Origin: Rhodophyticola sp017644125
Lineage (GTDB): Bacteria > Pseudomonadota > Alphaproteobacteria > Rhodobacterales > Rhodobacteraceae
Reading direction: 5' to 3' (one strand)
DNA: 64,000 nt
Assembly: GCF_042140125.1 (NCBI RefSeq)
Contig: NZ_CP159473.1
Shown: piece by piece, positions 52,479 to 61,484 of the stretch
Layout: every line of letters begins with the position of its first letter
Position numbering within the stretch: position 1 is the first letter of the stretch
Notes under the pieces: model-generated
The model's database searches: none
Seen by the model: the letters and a program-made list of their open reading frames with translations, nothing else
Told to the model about the DNA's origin: nothing
Program-made: the position numbers and the translations under genes

Positions 52479-53064
52479 TCTGGACATGCTGCGCGCCGCG
52501 CTGGCCAGGCCTGCGCGACCATCGTCCGATTACGATCTGAACCCTGATGTCGCCCTGCCGCAGGGTCGGAAACTGCGCCCCGCGGCAGTGCTGGTGGCAA
52601 TTGCCGAAACGGGCGGCGAACCGCAGGTGATCCTGACCAAACGTGCCTCCCACCTCAAGCATCATCCGGGTCAGATTGCCTTTCCCGGTGGCAAGGTGGA
52701 TGACAGCGACACAGATGCAGTGGATGCTGCCTTGCGCGAGGCGGAGGAAGAGATCGGCCTGGGGCGCGGCGATGTCTCGGTGATGGGGCAACTGCCGGGT
52801 CACGAAACGGTCACAGGCTATGAGGTCACCCCGGTGTTGGCCTCTCTCAATCGCGGGTTCGTGGCCATCCCCGAACCCGGAGAGGTCGCGGAGGTCTTTT
52901 TCGCGCCGCTTGCGATGCTGATGGATCCGACGGTTTATCGCGTCGAACGGCGACGCTGGCGCGGTGTCTGGCGGCAGTTCTATGTCGTGCCATACGGGCC
53001 CTACTATATCTGGGGTGCGACGGCGCGGATGCTCAAATCTCTGGCCGACAGGGTGACCGAATGA
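52453..53064 (+). CDS. NUDIX hydrolase, CoA-diphosphatase-like
   Basis: A 203-residue NUDIX enzyme of the CoA pyrophosphatase (NudL/PCD1) type. The family-specific segment before the Nudix box is LTKRASHLKHHPGQIAFPGGK, followed by ALREAEEEIGL. Such enzymes cleave CoA to phosphopantetheine and 3',5'-ADP. The start ATG 52453 overlaps hslO; a second ATG follows at once. It overlaps the CCA-enzyme gene by 4 nt, so hslO-nudL-cca are likely one operon. Confidence 0.9.
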   Translation: MMAMGRPVDLDMLRAALARPARPSSDYDLNPDVALPQGRKLRPAAVLVAIAETGGEPQVILTKRASHLKHHPGQIAFPGGKVDDSDTDAVDAALREAEEEIGLGRGDVSVMGQLPGHETVTGYEVTPVLASLNRGFVAIPEPGEVAEVFFAPLAMLMDPTVYRVERRRWRGVWRQFYVVPYGPYYIWGATARMLKSLADRVTE

Positions 53065-54212
53065 AGTTGCAGGGCCCGTGGATGGACCATGGCGGAACGC
53101 AGGCGGTCTGCACCATGCTGAAAGCGGCCGGGTTTCAGGCACTGTTCGTGGGTGGCTGCGTGCGCAATGGTCTTATCGGCGCGCCGGTGAGCGATATCGA
53201 TATCGCCACCGATGCAACGCCTGACGTGGTGTGCGATCTGGCCGAAAATGCCGGGCTGCGCGCCGTGCCCACCGGGATCGAGCATGGCACCGTGACCGTG
53301 ATCGCCAAAGGCAAACCTCACGAGGTCACGACTTTTCGCAAGGATGTCGAAACCCATGGCAGGCACGCGACCGTCGCCTTCTCGACCGATATCGCCGAGG
53401 ATGCCGCGCGTCGGGATTTCACGATGAACGCACTTTATGCGTCACCGGACGGGGCGGTTCTCGATCCGACCGGCGAGGGGCTGGCGGACCTGTCCGGCCG
53501 GCGGCTCCGCTTTATCGGACGGGCGGAGGATCGCATCCGGGAGGATTATCTTCGCATCCTTCGTTTCTTCCGGTTCCACGCCTGGTACGCGGATCCGGAA
53601 AACGGCCCGGACACGGATGGGCTGTCTGCCTGTGCGGCTCTGTCTGCCGGTTTGGTGACCTTGTCGAAGGAACGGGTCGGCAGTGAGATCAAGAAACTCC
53701 TGTCAGCCCCGAACCCGGCCCCGGCTGTCGCGGCAATGGCGCAGACCGGTGTGCTGATCCATGCCCTGCCCGGCGCGGATGCGCGCCGCTTGCCGATCCT
53801 GATTGATATCGAGGATGCGCATGACATTCCGGCCGATCCGATCCGAAGACTGGCCGCGCTGGGGGGGCAATCTCCGGAAAGCGCCCTGAGACTCAGCAAG
53901 GCGGAAGGCCGGCGTCTTGCCCTGATTGCCGAACAGATCGGAACCTCCGCCGGGCCCATGGAGCTTGGGTACCGCCATGGCGCGGACGACGCCCGCGATA
54001 TCCTGATGCTGCGGGGGGCCAGTTTCGAGCGGCGGCTTGATCCGGCCGAACTGGATGATGTCGCGCGTGGGGCTGACGCCCGTTTCCCGCTTACCGCTGC
54101 GGATCTGATGCCTGCGCTGTCCGGCCCGGCACTCGGGGCGAAACTGAAGGAGCTGGAAAACCGCTGGATCGCATCCGGCTTTACGCTCGACCGCACCGCG
54201 CTCCTGTCCTGA
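53061..54212 (+). CDS. cca: CCA tRNA nucleotidyltransferase / polyA polymerase family
   Basis: A 383-residue class II nucleotidyltransferase. Near the N-terminus it has FVGGCVRNGLIGAPVSD followed by DIDIATDATP (the metal-binding D-x-D), EHGTVTVI and the RRDFTMNALYASPDG motif. FIGRAEDRIREDYLRILRFFRFHA in the neck is split by only one canonical element. It adds or repairs the 3' CCA of tRNA; some relatives are poly(A) polymerases. The usual R-D after GGxVR is R-N, seen in other members. Located between the NUDIX gene and a LysE-type exporter. Confidence 0.9.
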   Translation: MKLQGPWMDHGGTQAVCTMLKAAGFQALFVGGCVRNGLIGAPVSDIDIATDATPDVVCDLAENAGLRAVPTGIEHGTVTVIAKGKPHEVTTFRKDVETHGRHATVAFSTDIAEDAARRDFTMNALYASPDGAVLDPTGEGLADLSGRRLRFIGRAEDRIREDYLRILRFFRFHAWYADPENGPDTDGLSACAALSAGLVTLSKERVGSEIKKLLSAPNPAPAVAAMAQTGVLIHALPGADARRLPILIDIEDAHDIPADPIRRLAALGGQSPESALRLSKAEGRRLALIAEQIGTSAGPMELGYRHGADDARDILMLRGASFERRLDPAELDDVARGADARFPLTAADLMPALSGPALGAKLKELENRWIASGFTLDRTALLS

Positions 54213-54228
54213 CAGCGGAGAGCACGTT

Positions 54229-54813
54229 CTGGATCCGCTATATGCCTTTGTTTTTGTCGGCCTCTTCTCCCCCGGTCCGAATGTCATCCTGCTGACCGCA
54301 TCGGGGGCACGGTTCGGCTTTCGCCGGACATTGCCGCATATCCTGGGCGTTGTCGTGGGCGTCGGCGTCACTGCGGGGCTGACGGGCCTTGGGGTCGGCG
54401 CCGCGCTGGCGGCGGCGGGCCCCGGGCTGGAAACCGGGCTGAAGCTGGCGGCCTGCGGCTGGATCCTGTGGATGGCATGGAAGCTTTGGCAATCCTCGGC
54501 CGCGGGCGGCGACCGGCAGGAGGGCGACCGGCCCTTCACCTTCGTGGAGGCGGTTCTGTTCCAATGGGTCAACCCCAAGGTATGGGCCGTCGCAATGGCC
54601 GCCGCCGCCGGTTACGGGGCCGGTCTCGGGCCATTGGGCGAAGCGCAGCGTCTTGCCATGGCATTTTCGGGTTTAAATCTTTTTGTCTGCCTGTTTTGGA
54701 CCCTCGCAGGAGCCGCTTTGGCCTATCTGCTAAAGACACCACGAGCTTGGCGGATCTTTGCCCGGATCATGGCAGGCGCTCTGGCGGTGTCGGCCGTCAT
54801 GGTTTTTCTGTGA
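54229..54813 (+). CDS. LysE family exporter with apparent CTG start
   Basis: A 194-residue, six-helix membrane protein of the LysE/RhtB family of amino-acid exporters. The N-terminal signature is complete only if translation begins at CTG 54229: DPLYAFVFVGLFSPGPNVIL, including the conserved PGPN. No in-frame ATG, GTG or TTG occurs before TTG 54331, which lies inside the domain. GGAG (54217-54220) sits 8 nt before the CTG. Substrate unknown. The CTG start is an inference; a base error creating it from ATG or TTG is the alternative. Confidence 0.82.
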   Translation: MDPLYAFVFVGLFSPGPNVILLTASGARFGFRRTLPHILGVVVGVGVTAGLTGLGVGAALAAAGPGLETGLKLAACGWILWMAWKLWQSSAAGGDRQEGDRPFTFVEAVLFQWVNPKVWAVAMAAAAGYGAGLGPLGEAQRLAMAFSGLNLFVCLFWTLAGAALAYLLKTPRAWRIFARIMAGALAVSAVMVFL

Positions 54814-54871
54814 CGGGGGGGTTATATCCCGAGTCTCAGCCATTTCAGCGCCCGCAAACCGGCAAGGTCCG

Positions 54872-56713
54872 ATGTACCGTTTTTTTGAGAATCTGGTCGA
54901 TCCCTACACGGCCTATCCCGAACGGGACAGGCCGGAGACCCGTCTTTGGCCGTTCCTCTGGGAGTATTCCCTGCCGTTCAAACGGCTCTTTGCGCTGACC
55001 GCGGCCACGTCGCTGTTCGTGGCGGCCGTCGAGGTTGCGCTGATCTATTACATGGGCCGCGTCGTCGATCTGTTGTCGTCGGGCGATCCGTCGACCGTGC
55101 TGGACAGTTACGGTCTGGAACTCATTCTGGTGGCGGTGTTCATCCTGATCTTCCGGCCCGTGTTGCAGGGCGTGAACGTGGCGCTGCTGAACAACGGCAT
55201 CCTGCCGAATTTCGGCACGCTCATTCGCTGGCGGGCCCACAAGCACGTTTTGCGCCAATCGGTCGGCTGGTTCGAGAACGACTTTGCGGGCCGCATCGCA
55301 AACCGGATCATGCAGACGCCACCCGCCGCGGGCGAGGCGATTTTTCAGGTCTTCGACGCCATCACTTTTTCGGTGGCCTATCTGATCGGTGCCGCGATCC
55401 TGCTGGCCGAGGCGGATCCGCGCCTCGCGGTGCCGCTGATCATCTGGCTCGGCCTCTACGCGGGGCTGGTACGCTGGACGATACGCCGCGTCGGCCCCGC
55501 CTCGAAGGCCAGTTCCGATGCCCGCTCGCAGACCACTGGGCGCGTGGTGGACAGCTATACCAACATCCATTCGGTCAAGCTTTTCGCCCATCACGACAGT
55601 GAGATCAACTACGCCAAGGAAGCGATCGAGCATGCCCGCGTGACCTTTGCCAGGGAGATGCGGATTTTCACCACGATGGATGTGGCGCTGACCGCCATTA
55701 ACGGGTTCCTGATTGTCAGCGTTGTCGGCTGGGCCGTCTGGTTGTGGAGTGTCGGCGCGGCCTCCGTCGGCACGGTTGCCGCCGCGACCGCTCTGACCCT
55801 TCGTCTCAACGCAATGACCGGCTGGATCATGTGGGCCCTGTCGTCGCTTTTCCGGAACCTTGGCATCGTCGCCGAAGGGATGGAGACCATCGCCCAGCCA
55901 ATCACGCTGGTGGACAAGCCGGACGCGAAGGAACTGGTTCTGAAAAAGGGCGCAATCGAGCTTCAGGGACTGACCCATCATTACGGCCGCAAGGGCGGCG
56001 GCTTGCAGGACGTGTCCCTCTTGATCGAGCCCGGACAGAAGATCGGCCTGATTGGCCGCTCCGGTGCGGGGAAATCCACGCTCGTCAAGCTCCTGCTCAG
56101 GTTCTACGATGCGGAACAGGGTCGGATTCTGATCGACGGGCAGGACATCACCGATGTCACTCAGGACAGCCTGCGACAGGCCATCGGCATGGTGCAGCAA
56201 GACAGCTCGCTGCTCCATCGGTCGGTCCGCGAGAACATCCTGTATGGCCGGCCGGACGCGTCGGAGGCCGAGGTGATCGCCGCGGCCAGGCGGGCCGAGG
56301 CCCATGAGTTCATTCTTGACCTGCAAGACCCCGAAGGCCGGCAGGGATACGACGCGCAGGTGGGCGAACGCGGCGTCAAGCTTTCCGGCGGCCAGCGGCA
56401 GCGCGTGGCACTTGCCCGGGTCATTCTGAAAGACGCCCCGATCCTGATTCTGGACGAGGCGACATCGGCACTCGACAGTGAGGTGGAGGCCGCGATCCAA
56501 GACACGCTGTACGGCGTGATGAAAGGAAAAACCGTGATTGCCATTGCCCACCGCCTGTCCACGATCGCCCAGATGGACCGGATTCTCGTGCTGGATGGCG
56601 GTCGGATTGCCGAAGAGGGCAGCCACGGCGAACTCCTGGCGAAAGACGGGCTTTATGCCGGGTTCTGGGCCCGCCAGTCGGGTGGGTTCATCGGCACCGA
56701 GGCCGCGGAATGA
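54872..56713 (+). CDS. ABC exporter half-transporter (permease-ATPase), first of pair
   Basis: A 613-residue ABC exporter subunit. The N-terminal transmembrane domain (~20-325, six helices) is followed by an ATPase domain with Walker A GRSGAGKST, signature LSGGQRQR, Walker B LILDEATSALDSE and H-loop AHRLST, all canonical. It resembles MsbA- or multidrug-type exporters. ATG 54872 was chosen (MYRFFENLVDPYTAYP, typical of a conserved Rhodobacterales pair). The next gene is a paralogue overlapping by 4 nt, so they likely form a heterodimer. Substrate unknown. Confidence 0.93.
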   Translation: MYRFFENLVDPYTAYPERDRPETRLWPFLWEYSLPFKRLFALTAATSLFVAAVEVALIYYMGRVVDLLSSGDPSTVLDSYGLELILVAVFILIFRPVLQGVNVALLNNGILPNFGTLIRWRAHKHVLRQSVGWFENDFAGRIANRIMQTPPAAGEAIFQVFDAITFSVAYLIGAAILLAEADPRLAVPLIIWLGLYAGLVRWTIRRVGPASKASSDARSQTTGRVVDSYTNIHSVKLFAHHDSEINYAKEAIEHARVTFAREMRIFTTMDVALTAINGFLIVSVVGWAVWLWSVGAASVGTVAAATALTLRLNAMTGWIMWALSSLFRNLGIVAEGMETIAQPITLVDKPDAKELVLKKGAIELQGLTHHYGRKGGGLQDVSLLIEPGQKIGLIGRSGAGKSTLVKLLLRFYDAEQGRILIDGQDITDVTQDSLRQAIGMVQQDSSLLHRSVRENILYGRPDASEAEVIAAARRAEAHEFILDLQDPEGRQGYDAQVGERGVKLSGGQRQRVALARVILKDAPILILDEATSALDSEVEAAIQDTLYGVMKGKTVIAIAHRLSTIAQMDRILVLDGGRIAEEGSHGELLAKDGLYAGFWARQSGGFIGTEAAE

Positions 56714-58572
56714 AACAGGCCGTGATGACCCTCATGCAGCGTCTGGGCGACATGATCGACGGGTTTGCGCCCGCCGAAGGCCCGCCGCCGCGCACGCTTC
56801 TGGCCTTCTGTCGCTGGTGTCTCGCCGGTGCCTGGCCGGTCATCTTCATCGCCACCGCCGCCTCGGCCATCGCGGGGACCACAGAGGTGTTTACCGCACT
56901 TCTGCTGGGCATGATCATCGACAGCGCCGTCAACAGCGGTGATGCCGCCGCCTATTTCGCCGAAAACTGGCTGCTGGTCCTTGGATATGCCGCGTTTTTT
57001 GTCCTGTTGCGCCCGGTTGTCTTTGGTGCCAGCGCCGCGTTCAACGGCATTGTCCTGCCGCCCAATGTCTATCCGCTGGTGCAAAGCCGCCTGCATCGGT
57101 GGTCGCTTGGCCATGCGGTCAGCTTCTTTGACAACGATTTTGCAGGCCGCATCGCGCAAAAGCAGATGCAGACAGCGCAGGCCCTGACCAATTCCCTGGG
57201 CGAAATCATCAACGCCATCGCCTTCGCGCTCGCCTCGATGATTGGATCGGTCCTGCTGCTGACCTTTATCGACTGGCGGATCGCTCTCGTCCTGCTGGTG
57301 TGGCTTGGGCTCTACTTCTGGATGATCGCCTGGTTCCTGCCCCGCATCCGACAGAGGGCGGCCGCGCGCGCCGGCGCCCGGGCGATGGTGACGGGGCAGG
57401 TGGTCGACACGATCACCAATATCAAGACGGTCAAGCTTTTCGGGCACACCGCCCATGAAGATACCGCGGCCATCCGCGCGATGCAGATGCTGCGCGACCG
57501 GTCGCTTGAGTTCGGCTATCTGTCGACCGGTTTCCGCTTTGCGCTGATGGCGGTTGCGGGGCTGCTTCCGGTCATTCTGATTCTCGGCGTGATCCTGCTC
57601 TGGCGTCAGGGCATCGCGACACCGGGCGACATCGCCGCGACCGGGGCGATCGCGATGCGGATTTCGCAGATGACGGGCTGGGTCAGCTTCACGCTCATGG
57701 GTATCTACAGCAGCATCGGAGAGGTCGAGGACGGGATGAACACGCTGACCCCCGCTCATAGCCTCGTCGACGATGAAAGCGCGCTGGAGCTGGAGCGTGC
57801 CAAGGGCCGGATCACCTATTCCGATGTGAGCTTCTCCTATGGCCGGGATCTGGGCGGTATCAGCAATCTGTCTCTGGTGGTGGAACCCGGCGAAAAGCTC
57901 GGCCTTGTCGGGGCCTCTGGCGCGGGGAAATCAACCTTGGTCGCACTGCTTTTAAGGCTCTATGATGCGGAAGAGGGTCGTATCCTGCTTGACGACTGCG
58001 ATGTGCGGGATCTGACCCAGGACAGTCTGCGCCGCCAGATCGGGATGGTCACGCAGGAAACCGCGATGTTCAACCGGTCGGCCCGGGACAATATCCTCTA
58101 CGGTCGCCCCGGCGCATCCGAGGCGGAGATGCTTGCCGCCGCGAAACGTGCCGAGGCCCATGAGTTCATCAAGGATCTGGAGGATCACAAGGGCCGCAAA
58201 GGTTACGATGCGCATCTTGGCGAACGGGGCGTTAAGCTGTCCGGCGGGCAGCGTCAGAGGATCGCGCTGGCCCGGGCGTTTCTGAAAAACGCGCCGGTGC
58301 TGATCCTTGACGAAGCGACAAGCGCTCTTGACAGTGAGGTCGAGGCGGCGATTCAGACCACGCTGGCCGACGTGATGGAGGGCAAGACCGTGATCGCCAT
58401 CGCCCACCGCCTGTCGACCATCGCGCGGATGGACCGGATCGTCGTTCTGGACGAAGGTCGCATCGTGGAAGAGGGCACCCATCAGACGCTTCTGGAGCAG
58501 GACGGGCTTTACGCGCGGTACTGGAACCGGCAATCGGGCGGCTTTATCGGCATCCGCGAGGCCGCAGAGTGA
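56710..58572 (+). CDS. ABC exporter half-transporter, second of pair
   Basis: A 620-residue ABC exporter subunit, paralogous to the preceding one. Six-helix domain (~40-345) then ATPase with GASGAGKST, LSGGQRQR, VLILDEATSALDSE and AHRLST. Both subunits keep the catalytic Glu after Walker B, so unlike many heterodimeric exporters neither nucleotide site is visibly degenerate. ATG 56710 overlaps the upstream stop (ATGA). Lipid or drug export is typical of the family. Confidence 0.93.
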   Translation: MKQAVMTLMQRLGDMIDGFAPAEGPPPRTLLAFCRWCLAGAWPVIFIATAASAIAGTTEVFTALLLGMIIDSAVNSGDAAAYFAENWLLVLGYAAFFVLLRPVVFGASAAFNGIVLPPNVYPLVQSRLHRWSLGHAVSFFDNDFAGRIAQKQMQTAQALTNSLGEIINAIAFALASMIGSVLLLTFIDWRIALVLLVWLGLYFWMIAWFLPRIRQRAAARAGARAMVTGQVVDTITNIKTVKLFGHTAHEDTAAIRAMQMLRDRSLEFGYLSTGFRFALMAVAGLLPVILILGVILLWRQGIATPGDIAATGAIAMRISQMTGWVSFTLMGIYSSIGEVEDGMNTLTPAHSLVDDESALELERAKGRITYSDVSFSYGRDLGGISNLSLVVEPGEKLGLVGASGAGKSTLVALLLRLYDAEEGRILLDDCDVRDLTQDSLRRQIGMVTQETAMFNRSARDNILYGRPGASEAEMLAAAKRAEAHEFIKDLEDHKGRKGYDAHLGERGVKLSGGQRQRIALARAFLKNAPVLILDEATSALDSEVEAAIQTTLADVMEGKTVIAIAHRLSTIARMDRIVVLDEGRIVEEGTHQTLLEQDGLYARYWNRQSGGFIGIREAAE

Positions 58573-58683
58573 CGGAGAAAGCTGCTCAAGGGTGTGGCGG
58601 GGCGGGCCAACCGCCGTATCCGGCGCCGCCGCGGTGTGGTCTTGATAGCGTGACCGCTCCGGCGCGCGGGCCAAGAGGTGCCC

Positions 58684-59922
58684 ATGCTTGAGATCGAACG
58701 GCTTGGCCACCACGGCGACGGCATCGCGCCGGGGCCCGTCTATGTGCCCCTGACCCTCCCCGGAGAGATCGTGGACGGAACCGTTCTGAACGGCAGAGTC
58801 GAGGATGCGCGTATCGTGACGCCCTCGGCAGAGCGGGTTCGTGCGCCTTGCCCGCATTTTCGGAGTTGCGGCGGCTGCTCCTTGCAACATGCGTCCGACC
58901 GGTTTCTGGCCGAATGGAAGGAGGATGTCGTGCGCAGGGCGCTGGCGGCACAGGGTCTGGAGGCCGGTTTTCGGCCAGTTCACGTGTCCCCCGCGCGATC
59001 CCGCCGTCGCGCGACCCTTGCAGGAACGCGCACCAAAAAGGCAGCAATGGTCGGGTTTCACGCGCGAAAATTAGACACGATCGTGCCGATCAGAGACTGT
59101 TTCGTACTGCACCCGGATCTGATGGCGATGATCCCGGCATTGGAGGAGATAACCCGGCTGGGCGGATCGCGCAGCGCCACGTTGGCCTTCGCCCTGACCC
59201 GATCGGAAGCGGGGATCGATTGCGCCGTCACTGGCGGCAAGCCGCTGGATGAGACCCTGCGGATGGCGCTGCCGAGATACATCGGGCGGTTTGCGCGCCT
59301 TACATGGGGCGAGGAAACCGTTTTCACCAGCGCCCTGCCGGTACAGGAATTCGGCCCGGCCAAGGTGACACCACCGCCCGGGGCCTTCCTGCAGGCCACC
59401 GGGGACGGGGAAGCGGCGCTGCTGGCCGCGGTCAGGGAGGCCACCGGATCAGCGACGCACATCGCCGATCTTTTCGCGGGATGCGGCACCTTTGCGCTGC
59501 CGCTTGCGGTTGCAGCGCGCGTTCATGCGGTCGAGGGGGATGGCGAGATGATCGCGGCGCTGGACCGTGGACTGCGCCTGGCGACCGGGCTCAAGCCGCT
59601 GACAACCGAAACGCGGGATCTCTTCCGCCGTCCGCTTCTTGCCGATGAACTGGCGCGATTTGATGCCGTCCTGATCGACCCGCCGCGCGCGGGTGCCGAG
59701 GCGCAGACCCGCGAGATCGCCAAGGCGCAGGTGCCGCGCGTGGCAATGGTTTCCTGCAACCCGGTCACCTTTGCCCGCGATGCCAAAACCCTCACCGAGG
59801 CAGGCTATCGCCTGAATTGGGTGCAAGTCGTCGATCAGTTTCGGTGGAGCCCTCATGTGGAGCTTGCTGCGAGCCTGACCCTGCCCCATATCGAGGCGAA
59901 GCCGAAGAAGGGGCAGGGATGA
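58684..59922 (+). CDS. RlmD/TrmA-type 23S rRNA (or tRNA) uracil C5-methyltransferase
   Basis: A 412-residue SAM-dependent RNA methyltransferase. Cysteines for a 4Fe-4S cluster are seen in CPHFRSCGGCSLQH and later RDCFVLHP. The SAM motif is IADLFAGCGTFALPLA, followed by LIDPPRAGAE and the catalytic Cys in VSCNPVTFARD. The TRAM domain at the N-terminus is short. ATG 58684 follows AAGAGG; a GTG lies 6 bp earlier. It could be RlmD, RlmC or TrmA-like; I cannot separate these. It overlaps the sodium-channel gene by 4 nt. Confidence 0.9.
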   Translation: MLEIERLGHHGDGIAPGPVYVPLTLPGEIVDGTVLNGRVEDARIVTPSAERVRAPCPHFRSCGGCSLQHASDRFLAEWKEDVVRRALAAQGLEAGFRPVHVSPARSRRRATLAGTRTKKAAMVGFHARKLDTIVPIRDCFVLHPDLMAMIPALEEITRLGGSRSATLAFALTRSEAGIDCAVTGGKPLDETLRMALPRYIGRFARLTWGEETVFTSALPVQEFGPAKVTPPPGAFLQATGDGEAALLAAVREATGSATHIADLFAGCGTFALPLAVAARVHAVEGDGEMIAALDRGLRLATGLKPLTTETRDLFRRPLLADELARFDAVLIDPPRAGAEAQTREIAKAQVPRVAMVSCNPVTFARDAKTLTEAGYRLNWVQVVDQFRWSPHVELAASLTLPHIEAKPKKGQG

Positions 59923-60716
59923 CACGACAAAAACTTGCGGATTTACTGGACACACCCCAAGTGCGCTTCGGTATCATCGGTGTCATCATCTTCAATGCCA
60001 TTCTGTTGGGCATGGAAACCTCGCCCACGATGATGAATGCGGCGGGGCCTCTGATCCTGCTGCTCGATCGGATCTGCCTGAGCATCTTCGTGATAGAAAT
60101 CGCGCTGAAGCTGATCGCGCACCGGTTGAATTTCTTCCGGTCCGGCTGGAACAACTTCGACTTCGTGATTGTCGGCATTGCCCTGATCCCGGCGGATCAG
60201 GGGCTGTCGGTGTTGCGGGCGCTGCGGATTTTGCGGGTTCTGCGCGTGATCTCGGTCGCGCCGCGCCTGCGCCGGGTGGTCGAGGGTTTCGTGACCGCGC
60301 TGCCCGGCATGGGCTCGGTCTTTCTGCTGATGGCGATCATCTTCTATATCGGGGCGGTGATGGCGACCAAGCTGTTCGGGGCCAGCTTCCCCGAATGGTT
60401 CGGTACCCTCGGGCGGTCGCTCTATTCGCTCTTTCAGATCATGACGCTGGAAAGCTGGTCGATGGGTATCGTGCGCCCGGTTCTGGAGGTCTATCCGTAC
60501 GCGTGGGTGTTTTTCGTGCCTTTCATCATGATGACGACCTTCGCGGTGGTGAACCTTCTGGTGGGTCTGATCGTGAACTCGATGCAGGATGCCCATGCCG
60601 AGGAAAGCAACGCCGCGACGGATGCCTATCGCGACGAGGTTCTGGCCCGTCTGGAGATGATCGAGAAGCATCTGCAGGAGCGGGACGGGGAGCGGCAGCG
60701 GACAGGCTCCGACTGA
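59919..60716 (+). CDS. Bacterial voltage-gated sodium channel (NaChBac/NavAb family)
   Basis: A 265-residue six-helix channel subunit that would work as a homotetramer. The voltage-sensor S4 carries Arg100, 103, 106 and 109 at every third position (LRALRILRVLRV). The selectivity filter TLESWSM (residues 176-182) is the BacNav sequence, with the glutamate typical of sodium selectivity, and the S6 segment with FFVPFIMMTTFAVVNLLVGLIVNSM follows. The C-terminal ~40 residues form the usual coiled-coil tail. ATG 59919 overlaps the methyltransferase stop. BacNav are known in marine Rhodobacterales; physiological roles include motility and pH responses. Confidence 0.95.
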   Translation: MTRQKLADLLDTPQVRFGIIGVIIFNAILLGMETSPTMMNAAGPLILLLDRICLSIFVIEIALKLIAHRLNFFRSGWNNFDFVIVGIALIPADQGLSVLRALRILRVLRVISVAPRLRRVVEGFVTALPGMGSVFLLMAIIFYIGAVMATKLFGASFPEWFGTLGRSLYSLFQIMTLESWSMGIVRPVLEVYPYAWVFFVPFIMMTTFAVVNLLVGLIVNSMQDAHAEESNAATDAYRDEVLARLEMIEKHLQERDGERQRTGSD

Positions 60717-61484
60717 CTAGGAGCGGATAGAGCCCCCGTCGATCCGGACCCGGCTGCCGGTCACATAGGACGCCCGCTCCGAGGCGAGAAACACCACCAC
60801 ATCGGCGAACTCCGACGGTTTGCCATAGCGGCCCATGGGAATGCTGGCAGCGGAGGCGGACTTGATATCCTCCACCGGTTTGCCGGTCCGTTTCGCGGCG
60901 GCGGCATCAAGTTCATCGACCCGGTCGGTATGGATGCGGCCCGGCAGAACGACATTCACGGTCACCCCGTCCGCCGCGACTTCGGCGGCAAGTGTCTTGG
61001 CCCAGCCCACCACGGCAGACCGGATACCGTTCGAAAGCGCCAGATTGGGAATGGGCTGTTCCACGCCCGACGACGTGATGCAGATGATGCGGCCCCAGCC
61101 ACGCGCGCGCATGCCGGGCAGAAGCCGGGCCGAAAGATCGAAGATGTTCGCCGCCATCGCTTCGAACTGCGCGATCCAGTCGCCGCGTGCGGAGGTGGCG
61201 GCGGGGCCGGGGGCCGGGCCGCCGGAGTTTGTGACCAGAATGTCGACGCCGCCTGCCGACAGAAGCGTTTCGGCAAGCCGCATGACGCTGGCATGATCGG
61301 CGAGATCGACCGGCATCGGCGTGACGTTCGGCAGATCCGCGGACCAGTCGGTGATCCTGTCGACGCTGCGGGCGGCGGCAAAAACCTCGACGCCCTCCGT
61401 GGCCAGACCTTCGGCTATGGCCCGGCCCAGACCCCGGCTGGCCCCCAGAACCAATGCGCGTTTCCCGGCTATTCCCAGTTCCAT
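60717..61484 (-). CDS. SDR family oxidoreductase lacking the usual YxxxK
   Basis: A 255-residue short-chain dehydrogenase fold. The cofactor motif GASRGLGRAI is normal and Ser138/139 is present, but at the catalytic Y-x-x-x-K position the sequence is S151-NGI-R155, and the NNAG motif reads NSGG. Thus the classical Tyr and Lys are absent. A related SDR subfamily with the same feature is known to me as unassigned oxidoreductases. It is the last gene of a four-gene operon and starts in the stop of the DapA-like gene (TGATG). It abuts the convergent sodium-channel gene with no gap. Confidence 0.85.
   Translation of the reverse strand: MELGIAGKRALVLGASRGLGRAIAEGLATEGVEVFAAARSVDRITDWSADLPNVTPMPVDLADHASVMRLAETLLSAGGVDILVTNSGGPAPGPAATSARGDWIAQFEAMAANIFDLSARLLPGMRARGWGRIICITSSGVEQPIPNLALSNGIRSAVVGWAKTLAAEVAADGVTVNVVLPGRIHTDRVDELDAAAAKRTGKPVEDIKSASAASIPMGRYGKPSEFADVVVFLASERASYVTGSRVRIDGGSIRS

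Noticed and set aside
54872..58572. Degenerate nucleotide-binding site in the ABC pair
   Set aside because: Both ATPase domains show canonical Walker A, LSGGQ, Walker B Glu and H-loop.
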